Shown here: positions 1-8,134 of the stretch, in pieces
Position numbering within the stretch: the first letter of the stretch is position 1
Layout: the number at the start of each line of letters is the position of its first letter
Notes under the pieces: generated by a model
Told to the model about the DNA's origin: nothing
Database searches by the model: none
Seen by the model: only the letters and a program-made list of their open reading frames with translations
DNA from: Streptomyces sp. NBC_01591
Lineage (GTDB): Bacteria; Actinomycetota; Actinomycetes; Streptomycetales; Streptomycetaceae
DNA: 64,000 nt
Direction: 5' to 3'
NCBI RefSeq assembly: GCF_035918155.1
Contig: NZ_CP109327.1
Coordinates: forward strand, 1,488,001-1,552,000
Made by a program: the position numbers and the translations under genes

Positions 1-295
1 ACCTGCGGTGATCCACCAGCCACGCGACTCTCTCTTGCAGCACGTCTTGGTCAAGCTCCAGCTCCTCCGCCTCGGCGGCGAAGTCCAAGACCACCGGGGC
101 ATCGCCCTTCAGCCTGGTAACAAGCCTGAGCACCAGCTGCAACACCGTGCCGGCCTCTTCGGATCGGCGGCGCTTCGCCGCCTTCGAGTCCGTGGACAGT
201 TCCTCGAACTGGTATTGAAAGTCAGCCGCCAGCAGCGCTGGCCCATGGCACACAACCGCATCGCACGTGCAGGACTGCCCTTCTTCAGAACCCAT
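1..295 (-). CDS. Hypothetical protein, N-terminal part (cut by window edge)
   Basis: The first 98 codons of a leftward gene whose frame stays open to the window edge. The ATG at 295 has a good ribosome binding site (GAGGAG about nine bases upstream). The protein starts MGSEEGQSCTCDAVVCHGPA, then has a basic patch (KAAKRRRSEEAG) and a leucine- and acid-rich, probably helical stretch. I recognise no family and infer no function. Another in-frame ATG lies 45 bases upstream, but its GGAGG touches the start codon, which is too close to work. Overlapping frames on the other strand look like shadows. Confidence 0.5.
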   Translation of the reverse strand, partial: MGSEEGQSCTCDAVVCHGPALLAADFQYQFEELSTDSKAAKRRRSEEAGTVLQLVLRLVTRLKGDAPVVLDFAAEAEELELDQDVLQERVAWLVDHRR

Positions 296-743
296 GCCCG
301 TTCCACTCCTCGAAGTTCGTCCACCACCTACGCAACTCATCCTCCGCGTAACAAGTCACGCCTGACACGGGACACGGGAGTCCCCGCAGTCGTGAACAAT
401 CGCTGTCGTGAGTCTCGATAAAGCCATCCGATCCGGTAGCACTAGGTAAACCGGCTTGTTCTGGAGGACCAGAGCAACCGACGGCTGGCTGCTCACCGTC
501 ATTGACGAGACCCGTGCGGGCAGGCCCGGTACTGACGACGGTGAGCGCACCCATGCAGGTTCGGTCTGGGCGATGGGTTCGATGAACGCCGCCTCCTCGG
601 ATCGGCGATGCCGCGGCCAGGAGCAGCTGAAACAGTCCCGGGCCGTGGCAACGCGATACGACAGGCGCGGCTACGTATACCTCGGCACCGTCACCGCCGC
701 AGCCCTCATCATCTGGCTCCGCACATGATCGACCGGACAGGCT
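296..743. other. Intergenic stretch without a convincing intact gene
   Basis: This 448-base stretch holds several short overlapping frames on both strands. None has a good ribosome binding site together with a recognisable product. Its only identifiable content is the transposase C-terminal remnant annotated separately at 627-728. The rest may be decayed insertion-sequence DNA, but no terminal inverted repeats were found by eye. Confidence 0.4.
627..728 (+). pseudogene. IS5-like transposase, C-terminal remnant
   Basis: The last 33 residues of this frame, LKQSRAVATRYDRRGYVYLG followed by TVTAAALIIWLRT and a stop, match the typical C-terminus of streptomycete IS5-type (DDE) transposases, where a K-x-R-x-x-A-T-R-Y-D-[KR] stretch precedes a hydrophobic end. 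Upstream in the same frame I see no recognisable transposase core or DDE residues, so it is a fragment. It marks an old insertion or deletion event next to the oxidoreductase genes. Confidence 0.55.
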
Positions 744-1643
744 CTAGGCGCAGCCCAGGTCGCGCAGGATGTGTTCGCACAGCTCGTGCGTCCGCAGGGC
801 GTCCTGGGCGCTCAGCACTGTTCCGGCGCGCACCGCGTCCAGGAACGACAGCACGCTCTGCTCGATGCCGCGCTGACGGGCCACCGGCACCCAGTCGCCG
901 CGCCGCCGTACGCTCGGCTGCCCCTTGTGATCGATCACCTCGGCGAGGTTGACGACCTCGCGCTTGGAGTCCCGGCCGGAGACCTCCAGCCGTTCCTCGG
1001 TCGAGCCGCTCAGCCGGTTCATCGTGCCGATGGCGGTGAATCCGTCACCGGAGAGCTCCAGTACGACATGGTGCATCAGGCCCTCGCGGATCCTGGCCCG
1101 GACGACGGTGTGCTCGACCGGGCCCGGCGCCAGGAAGCGGAGGGTGTCGACGACATGGATGAAGTCGTCGAACACCATGGTGCGCGGATCCTCCGGCATC
1201 CCCACCCGGTTCTTCTGCATGAGGATCAGCTCGCGCGGGTGCTCGGCGCACTGCGCGTAGCCGGGCGCGACCCTGCGGTTGAAGCCGACGGCGAGGCTCG
1301 TTCCGCGCTCCTCGGCGAGGCTCACCAGCCGCTGGGAATCGGCTAGTTCATAGGCCAGCGGCTTGTCGACGTAGGTGGCGACGCCGGCCTCCAGCAGCCG
1401 GGCCGTGATCTCCGGATGCACGGCGGTCGGGGCGTGGACGAACGCGGCGTCCAGCCCCTGGGCGATCAGCGACTCGAGGTCGGTGTGGCACTGCCCGGCC
1501 GGAATCCGATGGGCCTCGGCAACCGCGGCCAGAGTGGCGGGCGTACGGGTCTGCAGGTGCAGTTCGACCCCGGGCAGGGTGGTCAGAACCGGCAGATACG
1601 CCTTCTGCGCGATGTCGCCGAGCCCGATGCAGCCGACCTTCAC
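744..1643 (-). CDS. Gfo/Idh/MocA-family NAD(P)-dependent oxidoreductase
   Basis: A 299-residue protein that starts with a Rossmann nucleotide-binding stretch (MKVGCIGLGDIAQKAYLP, G-x-G-x-x-A type). At residues 91-96 it has YVDKPL, matching the E-K-P motif of the Gfo/Idh/MocA family with Asp for Glu; K94 would be the catalytic lysine. The C-terminal half fits the substrate-binding, oligomerising domain. Family members oxidise or reduce sugars, inositols or similar hydroxy compounds in the cytoplasm; the substrate cannot be told here. Its start lies 13 bases after the stop of the upstream flavin monooxygenase, so the two are probably co-transcribed and controlled by the divergent TetR repressor. 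Confidence 0.85.
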   Translation of the reverse strand: MKVGCIGLGDIAQKAYLPVLTTLPGVELHLQTRTPATLAAVAEAHRIPAGQCHTDLESLIAQGLDAAFVHAPTAVHPEITARLLEAGVATYVDKPLAYELADSQRLVSLAEERGTSLAVGFNRRVAPGYAQCAEHPRELILMQKNRVGMPEDPRTMVFDDFIHVVDTLRFLAPGPVEHTVVRARIREGLMHHVVLELSGDGFTAIGTMNRLSGSTEERLEVSGRDSKREVVNLAEVIDHKGQPSVRRRGDWVPVARQRGIEQSVLSFLDAVRAGTVLSAQDALRTHELCEHILRDLGCA

Positions 1644-1656
1644 AGGGGTCTCCCTC

Positions 1657-2877
1657 TCACTGTTCGGTGCCCGCCGGCGCGGTGTTCACCTCGCGAGGGG
1701 CAGCATACGTGTGCTGCGGCGGCTGCCAGTCGGCTATCCCGTCGAAGGTACGGAGGACGAGGGTGGGCCCGAACCGTGAGACGGCGGACAGCAGCGCGTC
1801 GCGCATCGCGACGGCGGGAGCGCTGGTCAGGCGCATCAGACGCGAAGTCCGTGCGGCCTTGCGGACGATGGCCGAGGTGCGGGGCAACCGGTCGGCGGTG
1901 TACGCCGCCGCCCCGGCGCCGAGGTCACCGCCCGGCGTCAGATGGTGGGCGAGCACGATCGCGTCCTCGACGGCCTGGTTGCCGCCCTGGCCGAGGCTCG
2001 GCGCCATCGCGTGCGCCGCGTCGCCGACGAGGACGGTGCGGCCCCGGTGGAAGGACGGCAGGGGATCGATCAGCTGGTGGACGTCGTTGCGGAGCACCTG
2101 ACCGGGATCGGCGGCGGCGATGATCGCCGGGATCGGGTCGTGCCAGCTGCCGAACCGGCGCATCATCTCCGCCTTCTCGCCGTCGGCGGCGTGGGCCCCG
2201 GCCGGGGCGACGGCGGCCCCGTAGGCGTAGATCCGGCCGTCCTTGAGCGGCTGGGTGCCCCAGAGGGCGCCGCGCCCCCAGGTCTCGTGCGGGGCGAAGG
2301 GCCGCTCCGGCGCGGGGACGACGATGCGCCAGGTGGTGAATCCGGCGTACGAGGGTCCGGGGTGGTCCGGGAAGAGTGCGCGTCGTACGGCCGAGTTGAT
2401 GCCGTCGGCGCCGATGACGAGGTCGGCCTCGATGTTCCCGCCCGCCGTCCCGACCACGGCAGGCGCCCCGGCCGCCGTCCCCGGGTCCAGCAGCTCCGCG
2501 GCGGTACCTGTCCGGACGGTGCCGTCGGGCAGCCGGGCCACCAGGCGGTCGACGAGGACGGCCCGGTGCAGCAGGACCATCGGGCCGCCGAACCGCTCGG
2601 CCGCGGCGGCGCTGTCCGTACGGGAGAGCCAGCGGCCGCTGGGGGCACGCATGCCGCCCTCGCCCTGCCAGGCGGCGAGAGACCTGATCTCGTCGCCCAT
2701 GCCGATGACGTCCAGGGCGCGCTGGGAGTTTGGGGCGAGGGCAATGCCGGCCCCGACCGGTTCCAGGGAGGCCGCGCGCTCCAGAACGGTGACCCGCCAG
2801 CCGCGGCGGTACAGGGCCACCGCCGCGGTGAGGCCGCCGATTCCGCTGCCGATGACGACGGCATGGGGCTTTTCCAT
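1657..2877 (-). CDS. FAD-dependent aromatic-type monooxygenase
   Basis: A 406-residue class A flavin monooxygenase related to salicylate/6-hydroxynicotinate hydroxylases. Visible motifs are the N-terminal FAD Rossmann (VIGSGIGGLTAA), the DG motif (DLVIGADGINSAVR) that binds FAD and NAD(P)H, and the GD motif (LVGDAAHAMAPSLGQGG). I chose the ATG at 2877 because GGAGGAG lies just upstream and the FAD motif follows at once. The frame is open further upstream only because it reads through the tandem octamers there. The enzyme would hydroxylate a small substrate with O2. It is divergent from a TetR gene with an operator pair between them, so it is probably ligand-induced. Confidence 0.85.
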   Translation of the reverse strand: MEKPHAVVIGSGIGGLTAAVALYRRGWRVTVLERAASLEPVGAGIALAPNSQRALDVIGMGDEIRSLAAWQGEGGMRAPSGRWLSRTDSAAAAERFGGPMVLLHRAVLVDRLVARLPDGTVRTGTAAELLDPGTAAGAPAVVGTAGGNIEADLVIGADGINSAVRRALFPDHPGPSYAGFTTWRIVVPAPERPFAPHETWGRGALWGTQPLKDGRIYAYGAAVAPAGAHAADGEKAEMMRRFGSWHDPIPAIIAAADPGQVLRNDVHQLIDPLPSFHRGRTVLVGDAAHAMAPSLGQGGNQAVEDAIVLAHHLTPGGDLGAGAAAYTADRLPRTSAIVRKAARTSRLMRLTSAPAVAMRDALLSAVSRFGPTLVLRTFDGIADWQPPQHTYAAPREVNTAPAGTEQ

Positions 2878-2911
2878 GACTCCTCCACGAATCCTCGAAA
2901 CCACGAAACGG

Positions 2912-2975
2912 CGGAACCACGGAACTGCGGAACCACGGAACTGCGGAACCACGGAACCGCGGAACCACGGAACCG
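2912..2975. repeat. Tandem octamer repeats
   Basis: Eight consecutive 8-base units alternate between CGGAACCA and CGGAACTG or CGGAACCG (effectively a 16-base unit repeated four times). They lie between the flavin monooxygenase start and the operator pair, in its presumed 5' untranslated region. They could be slippage DNA or affect leader RNA structure. Confidence 0.85.
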
Positions 2976-2979
2976 CTGA

Positions 2980-3021
2980 ACTACACCCGTAGTGACAGGT
3001 TCACCGTACTACGGGTGTAGT
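2980..3021. promoter_or_regulatory. Twin palindromic operator for the TetR regulator
   Basis: Two 14-base palindromes of the form ACTAC-N4-GTAGT lie at 2980-2993 (ACTACACCCGTAGT) and 3008-3021 (ACTACGGGTGTAGT). They are also mirror images of each other, making a 13-base perfect inverted repeat with a 14-base spacer; centre-to-centre distance is 28 bases. They sit between divergent genes, 20 bases before the TetR start, which is the expected place for an autoregulating TetR operator. Binding is inferred. Confidence 0.75.
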
Positions 3022-3041
3022 TTCGAAGGTAGGTTGCCCCC

Positions 3042-3686
3042 ATGACCACACGCACCGCCGGCACCTCCCGGGCCGACCTCATCGCCGATGCCGCCCTCGC
3101 GCTCCTCGCCGAACGCGGGATGCGCGGGCTGACCCACCGCGCGGTGGACGAGCGCGCCGGACTCCCCCAGGGCTCGACGTCCAACTACGCGCGGACCCGG
3201 CAGTCCCTGCTGGAGGCAGCGGTGCGACGGCTGGCGGAACGTGAGGCGCGGGTGCTCGCCCCTGGTGAACTCCCGGTTCCGGGCTCCACCCTGGAGAACG
3301 GCCCGGAGAACGGCCCTGCCGCCAGGGCGGAGGCGCTGGTGGCCGGTCTCGCGGTGGCGCTGCACCGCTACCTCACCCGCCACCTCGAACTGCTCGTCTG
3401 CCGCTACGAGTTGGCCCTGGAGGCGACCCGCCGCCCGGAACTGCGGGAGTTCTTCGACGCGACGGGCCGCCAGTTCCGCGAACCGCTGATGGCGCTGATG
3501 ACGGCCGCCGGGTCGGCCGAGCCCGAGCGGCATGCCCTGTCCCTGGCGGCCTGGTGCGAGGGACTGATGTTCTCGTGCGCCGCGGGGTCGTACAGCCGCT
3601 CCGTGCCGAGCGAGGAGGAGCTCCGCACCGGCTTCGCCGAACTGCTGAGCGGGATGCTGGGACCGCAGTGGACGGGGCCGCGCTGA
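3042..3686 (+). CDS. TetR-family transcriptional repressor
   Basis: A 214-residue protein with an N-terminal TetR helix-turn-helix (RADLIADAALALLAERGMRG, then LTHRAVDERAGLPQGSTSNY at about residues 30-50) and a helical C-terminal ligand-binding domain. The helix-turn-helix follows the usual G-x-x-x-x-T-x-R-x-[IV]-A-x-x-[AS]-G-[VL] pattern, with A-V-D-E-R-A-G-L here. It is transcribed away from the flavin monooxygenase and oxidoreductase genes. The twin palindrome directly upstream suggests it represses itself and the divergent pair until a small inducer binds. The inducer is unknown. Confidence 0.9.
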   Translation: MTTRTAGTSRADLIADAALALLAERGMRGLTHRAVDERAGLPQGSTSNYARTRQSLLEAAVRRLAEREARVLAPGELPVPGSTLENGPENGPAARAEALVAGLAVALHRYLTRHLELLVCRYELALEATRRPELREFFDATGRQFREPLMALMTAAGSAEPERHALSLAAWCEGLMFSCAAGSYSRSVPSEEELRTGFAELLSGMLGPQWTGPR

Positions 3687-3760
3687 CCGGCGTCACTCTT
3701 GCGGGCCAATCCCGGCTTCCCGGCCCCCCGGAGCCGGGTCCGCACAGCAGAGTTGATCAG

Positions 3761-4213
3761 GTGCAACGAACCAGAATCACCGTGAGCCTGCTGGTGGGCG
3801 TGGCCGTCACGACGCTGTCCGGCTGCGTGTCCGTCCAGTCGCGACCCGACGTTCCGCCGCGACCCCGTGCCAGCGGGCCCACCCAGGACCTGGCACCGCA
3901 GATCGTGCTGCCCCCCGTCCACGACACCCTGGAAGCCGTACCGGCCCCCGAGCCGTCAGCGTCCGCTTCCCGCCCCGCGAACGGCGCACCGCCGGACACC
4001 CGCCGCGCCGCGCCCCGCGCACCCCTGCGGCAGCGGCACCAGGCCGCCACGCGCCCCCGCCCGCACCGTGCCCCAGCCGCAGCGACCGCACCCGTCCCGG
4101 CCCCGCCTGCCAAGGTCGCCGGGACGGACGTCTGCGCACTGGGGCGGGGCTACGGGCGCTGGCCCGCAGGCAGCCCGCAGTCCCGGATCTGCGACGACAC
4201 CTACGGCCACTGA
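3761..4213 (+). CDS. Small proline/alanine-rich secreted lipoprotein
   Basis: From a GTG at 3761 the product is 150 residues: a short basic N-terminus (VQRTR), a hydrophobic stretch (ITVSLLVGVAVTTL) and a lipobox (LSGC, Cys about residue 24), so it should be an acylated exported protein. The middle is low-complexity, rich in Pro, Ala and Arg. A short C-terminal part (VCALGRGYGRWPAGSPQSRI, then CDDTYGH) has two Cys that could form a disulfide. The frame is open upstream to 3554, but only the GTG start puts the signal at the N-terminus. The ribosome binding site is weak. No enzymatic function is evident. Confidence 0.6.
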   Translation: MQRTRITVSLLVGVAVTTLSGCVSVQSRPDVPPRPRASGPTQDLAPQIVLPPVHDTLEAVPAPEPSASASRPANGAPPDTRRAAPRAPLRQRHQAATRPRPHRAPAAATAPVPAPPAKVAGTDVCALGRGYGRWPAGSPQSRICDDTYGH

Positions 4214-4234
4214 GCCCGGACGGACGGAACGAGC

Positions 4235-4263
4235 GGTGGCCCGTCGGCCATGGACGGGCCACC
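4235..4263. terminator. Bidirectional stem-loop terminator
   Basis: A perfect 11-base stem (GGTGGCCCGTC at 4235-4245 pairing with GACGGGCCACC at 4253-4263) with a seven-base loop lies between two convergent genes whose stops are at 4213 and 4265. No U-run follows, as is common in streptomycetes. Confidence 0.7.
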
Positions 4264-4264
4264 C

Positions 4265-4750
4265 TCACAGCTCGTGCAGCCGCAGCTCCAGCCTCGCGAT
4301 CGCCGCGCGCACCCCTCCCCCGTACCCGTCGTCCGCCCCGTCGTCCGCGAGCACGCCGGAAGCGGCGCGCGCCCGGTCCAGATGGATCCGCGCCGCGTCA
4401 GGACGCCGGAGCTTCACATAGTCCGCCGCGAGATTGAGATGCAGCGAGGGATAGAACGCCCGCACCGCCGGCGCATCGGGGTGTTGCGCCGTGCGCTCGT
4501 CGCCCAGCCCGTCGGCCGCGGTCAACGCCCGCAGGTCCCAAGCCAGTTCATCGCCGGGGTCGTCCTGGGTGTCGGCCATGTAGTGGGCGAGGGTGCACCG
4601 GTGCAGGGCGTCACCGTCCTCGCCGATCTCCGACCAGAGCTCACCGAAACGATTACGGGCCTCCTCCCGGTCGCCGCCGTGCAGCAGCATGATCGCCTGG
4701 CCGATCCTGGTCATGACGGCGTCCTTCGACGCCTCCCGCTGCTCCGTCAC
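4265..4750 (-). CDS. Hypothetical TPR-like helical protein
   Basis: A 161-residue, all-helical, acidic cytoplasmic protein. Sequences such as AIMLLHGGDREEARNRFGEL, LHRCTLAHYMADTQ and PSLHLNLAADYVKLRRPDAA, followed by RIHLDRARAA, look like degenerate tetratricopeptide helices that usually carry protein contacts. There is no catalytic motif or signal peptide. It is a single gene between terminators. I cannot assign a pathway. Confidence 0.7.
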   Translation of the reverse strand: MTEQREASKDAVMTRIGQAIMLLHGGDREEARNRFGELWSEIGEDGDALHRCTLAHYMADTQDDPGDELAWDLRALTAADGLGDERTAQHPDAPAVRAFYPSLHLNLAADYVKLRRPDAARIHLDRARAASGVLADDGADDGYGGGVRAAIARLELRLHEL

Positions 4751-4827
4751 TGCGACCTCCCTGCGCGCCCGTCCCCCCGTTCCCGTTCGACGCTAGCCGC
4801 AGCCGCGGCCAATCCCGCTGAGGCTCG

Positions 4828-4863
4828 GGCGGGCGTCCCCGGCCGGTCCGCCGGACGCCCGCC
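4828..4863 (-). terminator. Terminator downstream of ung
   Basis: A perfect 11-base stem (GGCGGGCGTCC, 4828-4838, with GGACGCCCGCC, 4853-4863) lies 25 bases past the stop of the uracil-DNA glycosylase gene. The 14-base loop can itself fold. It is placed to end ung transcription. Confidence 0.6.
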
Positions 4864-4887
4864 GCCGGCCGGGGCCGGAACCTCCGA

Positions 4888-5571
4888 TCAGCCCAGGTCG
4901 GGGATGCGCCAGTCGATGGCCTCGTGGCCCTGGGCGGCCACCGCCGCGTTGATCTGCCGGAACGGGCTGGAGCCGAAAAACTTCTTGGCCGACAGCGGCG
5001 AAGGGTGCGCACCCTTCACCACCACATGGCGCTCCTCGTCGATCAGCGGAAGCTTCTTCTGGGCGTAGTTGCCCCAGAGCACGAAGACCGCCGGGTCGGG
5101 CCGCGACGCGACCGCGCGGATCACGGCGTCGGTGAACTTCTCCCAGCCCTTGCCCTTGTGCGAGTTGGCCTCGCCCGCGCGCACCGTCAGCACGGCGTTG
5201 AGCAGGAGTACGCCCTGCTCGGCCCACGGCATCAGGTACCCGTTGTCGGGGACCGGCAGGCCGAGCTCCTCCTTCATCTCCTTGTAGATGTTCCGCAGGG
5301 ACGGCGGCGTCTTCACACCCGGCCGCACGGAGAAGCACAGCCCGTGTCCCTGGCCCTCCCCGTGGTACGGGTCCTGGCCGAGGACAAGGACCTTCACCTG
5401 GTCGTAGGGCGTGGCCTCCAGGGCGGCGAACACCTGGTCGCGCGGCGGATAGACCGGCCCCTTGGCCCGCTCCTCCTCGACGAACTCGGTGAGCTCCTTG
5501 AAGTACGGCTTCTGCAGCTCTTCGCCGAGGACGCCGCGCCAGGACTCGGGCAGCAGGTCGGTGTCGGTCAC
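4888..5571 (-). CDS. ung: Uracil-DNA glycosylase (family 1)
   Basis: A 227-residue enzyme that removes uracil from DNA as the first step of base excision repair. The water-activating motif GQDPYH is at 65-70 (D67 catalytic) and the DNA-intercalation motif HPSPLS at 189-194 (H189 catalytic). The length is normal for bacterial family-1 Ung. The start is a GTG at 5571. It lies 88 bases downstream of a solute-binding lipoprotein gene and looks like housekeeping DNA. Confidence 0.95.
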   Translation of the reverse strand: MTDTDLLPESWRGVLGEELQKPYFKELTEFVEEERAKGPVYPPRDQVFAALEATPYDQVKVLVLGQDPYHGEGQGHGLCFSVRPGVKTPPSLRNIYKEMKEELGLPVPDNGYLMPWAEQGVLLLNAVLTVRAGEANSHKGKGWEKFTDAVIRAVASRPDPAVFVLWGNYAQKKLPLIDEERHVVVKGAHPSPLSAKKFFGSSPFRQINAAVAAQGHEAIDWRIPDLG

Positions 5572-5659
5572 TTCAACAACCTCCGGTAAGCAATCAGCTT
5601 TTCATCCGAGAACCTACCGGGGACCACTGACAACGCGCCCTGCCGGCCCCGTCCGGGGC

Positions 5660-7240
5660 CTACCAGCTGGCCTTGCGGTACAGCTCCCACAGCTGCATGA
5701 CCGTCTGCGGGTCCAGGGCGCGCTCGCCGCCACCGATGTCCTCGCCCGAGGCGACGTACAGCTTGCCCTGCCACAGCGGCAGCATCCGCACGTCGTCGAC
5801 CAGGATCCGCTGGGCCCGTTCGAACTGCTTGCTGACCGCGCCCCGGTCGCTCTCCTTGCGGGTCTGCGGCAGCAGCTCCTTGGTGATCTCGTTCTTCATG
5901 TACGGCATCCCCGTGACGCTTTCCTTGCCGAGGAACGGGGCGATGAAGTTGTCCGGGTCCGGGAAGTCCGGGAACCAGCCGCGGCCGAAGACGGGGTACT
6001 GGCCCTTGGTGAAGCCTTCCTGGAACGTCTTCCAGGGCTTGCTCTTCAGCGTGATCCTGAACAGCCCGGAGCTCTCCAGCTGCCGCTTCAGCTCGTCGAA
6101 CTCGGGGGCGGTGGACGAGCCGTACCGGTCGGTCGTGAACCAGAGCGTCAGGTCCACGGGCTTGGTGATGCCCGCCTTGGCCAGGATCTGCTTCGCCTTG
6201 TCCTTGTCCGGATCGCCGTACGCGTCGAAGAAGCTGGTGGTGTGTCCGGCGATGCCCTTGGGGACCATCGAGTACAGCGGCTCGGCCGTGCCCTGGTAGA
6301 CCTTGGCCACCAGCGCGTCACGGTCGACGAGCTGGGCGATGGCCCGCCGTACGGCCACGTTCCCCGCTGCGGGGTCCTTCGGGTTGAAGACCAGGAAGCG
6401 AATGTCCGCGCCGACCGTCTCGACGATCTGCAAGTTGCTTGCCTTGTCCTTGTTCTCCTCCAGGCTGACGACGTCCTCGGCGGTCAGACCTCGGTAGATC
6501 GCGTCGATCTCGTTCTTCCGCAACGCCGCGACCACCGGGGCGGAACCCTTGAAGTACCGAATGGTCACCGCGTCGTTCTTGCGGTCGGCGTACCCCTTGT
6601 AGTCCGGGTTCTTCACCAGTTCGGCGCGCTTACCCGGCTTGTACGAATCCAGTAGGTACGGGCCGGAACCGGTGATCTTTCCGTCGTTGCGGAGCTTGTG
6701 CTCGGAATAGGCGCCGGGCGCCACCAGCGACATCGCGGGCGTGGTGAGAATGAAGGGGAACGTGGCGTCCGGCTTGGTGAGGTGGAAGACGACAATGTCG
6801 TCCCCCTTGGTCTCGACCCGGTCGAGCGAGCCGAGCATGCCGACCGGGCCGCCCTTGACCTTGAGCTCCCTGATCCGGTCTATGGAGAACTTCACTGCCT
6901 CGGCGTCGAGCTTGTCCCCATTGGAGAATTTCAGGCCCTCGCGGAGCTTGCACCGGTAGGAGGTGCTGGTGGTGTCGGTGAACTTGCACCATTCCGCAGC
7001 ATCGGGCTCGGGGCTCGTGCTGCCGGAGGGGTAGCTCATCAGGGTCTGGAAGACATTTCGCATCAGCTCCCAGGAGTTGTCCCACGCCGCCGCCGGATCG
7101 AGGGTGGAGGGCTCACTGGTCGTACCGACGACTATTTTCTGCTCGACTTCCGAGCCGCTGTCGGAAAGAAGTCCGCAGCCTGCAAGCAGAGAAAGGGAAG
7201 CAAGGGCTGCAGCGGCCTGCAGACTGGCCCGGTAGAACAC
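5660..7240 (-). CDS. ABC transporter substrate-binding lipoprotein, oligopeptide (SBP family 5) type
   Basis: A 526-residue exported lipoprotein. The signal peptide ends in a lipobox (LLAGCG, Cys22), so the mature protein is anchored outside the membrane. The body fits SBP family 5 (oligopeptide/dipeptide/nickel type): KIVVGTTSEPSTLDPAAAWD near the start, the central REGLKFSNGDKLDAEAVKFS motif, and DLTLWFTTDRYGS. The GTG start at 7240 has a strong ribosome binding site (GAGGAG). No permease or ATPase genes lie next to it, so it is an orphan binding protein that must share a transporter encoded elsewhere, or act as a sensor. Confidence 0.92.
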   Translation of the reverse strand: MFYRASLQAAAALASLSLLAGCGLLSDSGSEVEQKIVVGTTSEPSTLDPAAAWDNSWELMRNVFQTLMSYPSGSTSPEPDAAEWCKFTDTTSTSYRCKLREGLKFSNGDKLDAEAVKFSIDRIRELKVKGGPVGMLGSLDRVETKGDDIVVFHLTKPDATFPFILTTPAMSLVAPGAYSEHKLRNDGKITGSGPYLLDSYKPGKRAELVKNPDYKGYADRKNDAVTIRYFKGSAPVVAALRKNEIDAIYRGLTAEDVVSLEENKDKASNLQIVETVGADIRFLVFNPKDPAAGNVAVRRAIAQLVDRDALVAKVYQGTAEPLYSMVPKGIAGHTTSFFDAYGDPDKDKAKQILAKAGITKPVDLTLWFTTDRYGSSTAPEFDELKRQLESSGLFRITLKSKPWKTFQEGFTKGQYPVFGRGWFPDFPDPDNFIAPFLGKESVTGMPYMKNEITKELLPQTRKESDRGAVSKQFERAQRILVDDVRMLPLWQGKLYVASGEDIGGGERALDPQTVMQLWELYRKASW

Positions 7241-7283
7241 GTGAACGCTCCTCGATCAGCCATGGGTCGGCAGACCATACCGC

Positions 7284-7323
7284 AGTGCCCCGTCGGGTCA
7301 ATCCGCAGGCCCGACAGGGCACT
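7284..7323 (-). terminator. Terminator downstream of the SDR pair
   Basis: A 14-base stem with one mismatch (AGTGCCCCGTCGGG at 7284-7297 against CCCGACAGGGCACT at 7310-7323) lies 35 bases past the stop of the short-chain dehydrogenase gene ending at 7359 and upstream of the binding-protein gene. It should end the two-gene dehydrogenase transcript. Confidence 0.65.
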
Positions 7324-7358
7324 TGAGTCAATCAGGGCCAAATCCGCTCAGGCTGTTC

Positions 7359-8114
7359 TCAGCCCACGCCCGCATTCAGGAAAATTCCACCGTCGACCAC
7401 CAGGGTCTGACCCGTGATCCAGTCGGACTGGCTGGACGTGAGGAACGCGGCGGCACCGCCGATGTCCTCGGGGACCCCCAGCCGACCGAGCGGATAGGCG
7501 GCCGCGGCCTCCTCCTCACGGCCCTCGTACAGCGCCTGGGCGAACTTGGTCTTCACGACCGCGGGGGCGATCGTGTTGACCCGGACGACCGGCGCGAACT
7601 CGTGCGCCAGCTGAATGGTCAGATTGACCATGGCCGCCTTGCTGATGCCGTACGCGCCGATGAAGGGCGAGGCGGAGAGTCCGGCGACCGAGGCGATGTT
7701 GACGATCGCCCCGCCGTTCTCCTTCTGCCAGGCCTTCCAGGTCTGCTGCGCGAAGCCGAGCGCCGAGATCACATTCGTCTCAAAAACCTTGCGGGCGACA
7801 TTGAGGTCGAGCTCCGCGATCGGCCCGAAGACCGGATTGGTACCGGCGTTGTTGACCAGGAAGTCGACCCGGCCGAACGCCTCCATGGTGCGCTCGACGG
7901 CCACCACCCGGTGCGCCTCGTCGTGCGCCTTGCCCGCCACGCCGATCGCCCGGTCGGCGCCCAGCCGCTCGACGGCCTCCTTGAGGGCGTCCTCGCCGCG
8001 TCCGGTGATGCACACCCGGTCGCCGCGGGCCACCAGCGCCTCGGCGATGCCGTAGCCGATGCCCCGGCTCCCGCCCGTGATGAGCGCGACCTTTCCACTG
8101 TCCTGCACAGTCAT
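7359..8114 (-). CDS. Short-chain dehydrogenase/reductase
   Basis: A 251-residue classical SDR. Visible motifs are the NAD(P) site TGGSRGIG (13-20), the NNAG motif (88-91), and the catalytic Ser142, Tyr155 and Lys159 (YGISK). A C-terminal P-x-D-I-x-x-A-x-x-F-L-x-S and a closing DGG are also present. It oxidises or reduces a hydroxy/keto substrate that cannot be named. It follows the fabG-like gene by 20 bases and is probably co-transcribed with it. Confidence 0.88.
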   Translation of the reverse strand: MTVQDSGKVALITGGSRGIGYGIAEALVARGDRVCITGRGEDALKEAVERLGADRAIGVAGKAHDEAHRVVAVERTMEAFGRVDFLVNNAGTNPVFGPIAELDLNVARKVFETNVISALGFAQQTWKAWQKENGGAIVNIASVAGLSASPFIGAYGISKAAMVNLTIQLAHEFAPVVRVNTIAPAVVKTKFAQALYEGREEEAAAAYPLGRLGVPEDIGGAAAFLTSSQSDWITGQTLVVDGGIFLNAGVG

Positions 8115-8134
8115 GATGTCCGCAGCCCTTCGGG

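Noticed and set aside
285..554. Minus-strand 89-codon ORF overlapping the first gene
   Set aside because: It has no clear ribosome binding site or recognisable domain; its overlap with the gene starting at 295 is a frame coincidence. An alternative frame at 356-550 was equally unconvincing.
1657..2952. Longer flavin monooxygenase starting at 2952
   Set aside because: The extra 25 residues come from reading the tandem octamers; the ATG at 2877 has a strong ribosome binding site directly before the FAD motif.
5645..5660. GGCCCCG/CGGGGCC hairpin at the end of the binding-protein gene
   Set aside because: The loop is only two bases and the stem overlaps the stop codon, so it is unlikely to be a terminator.
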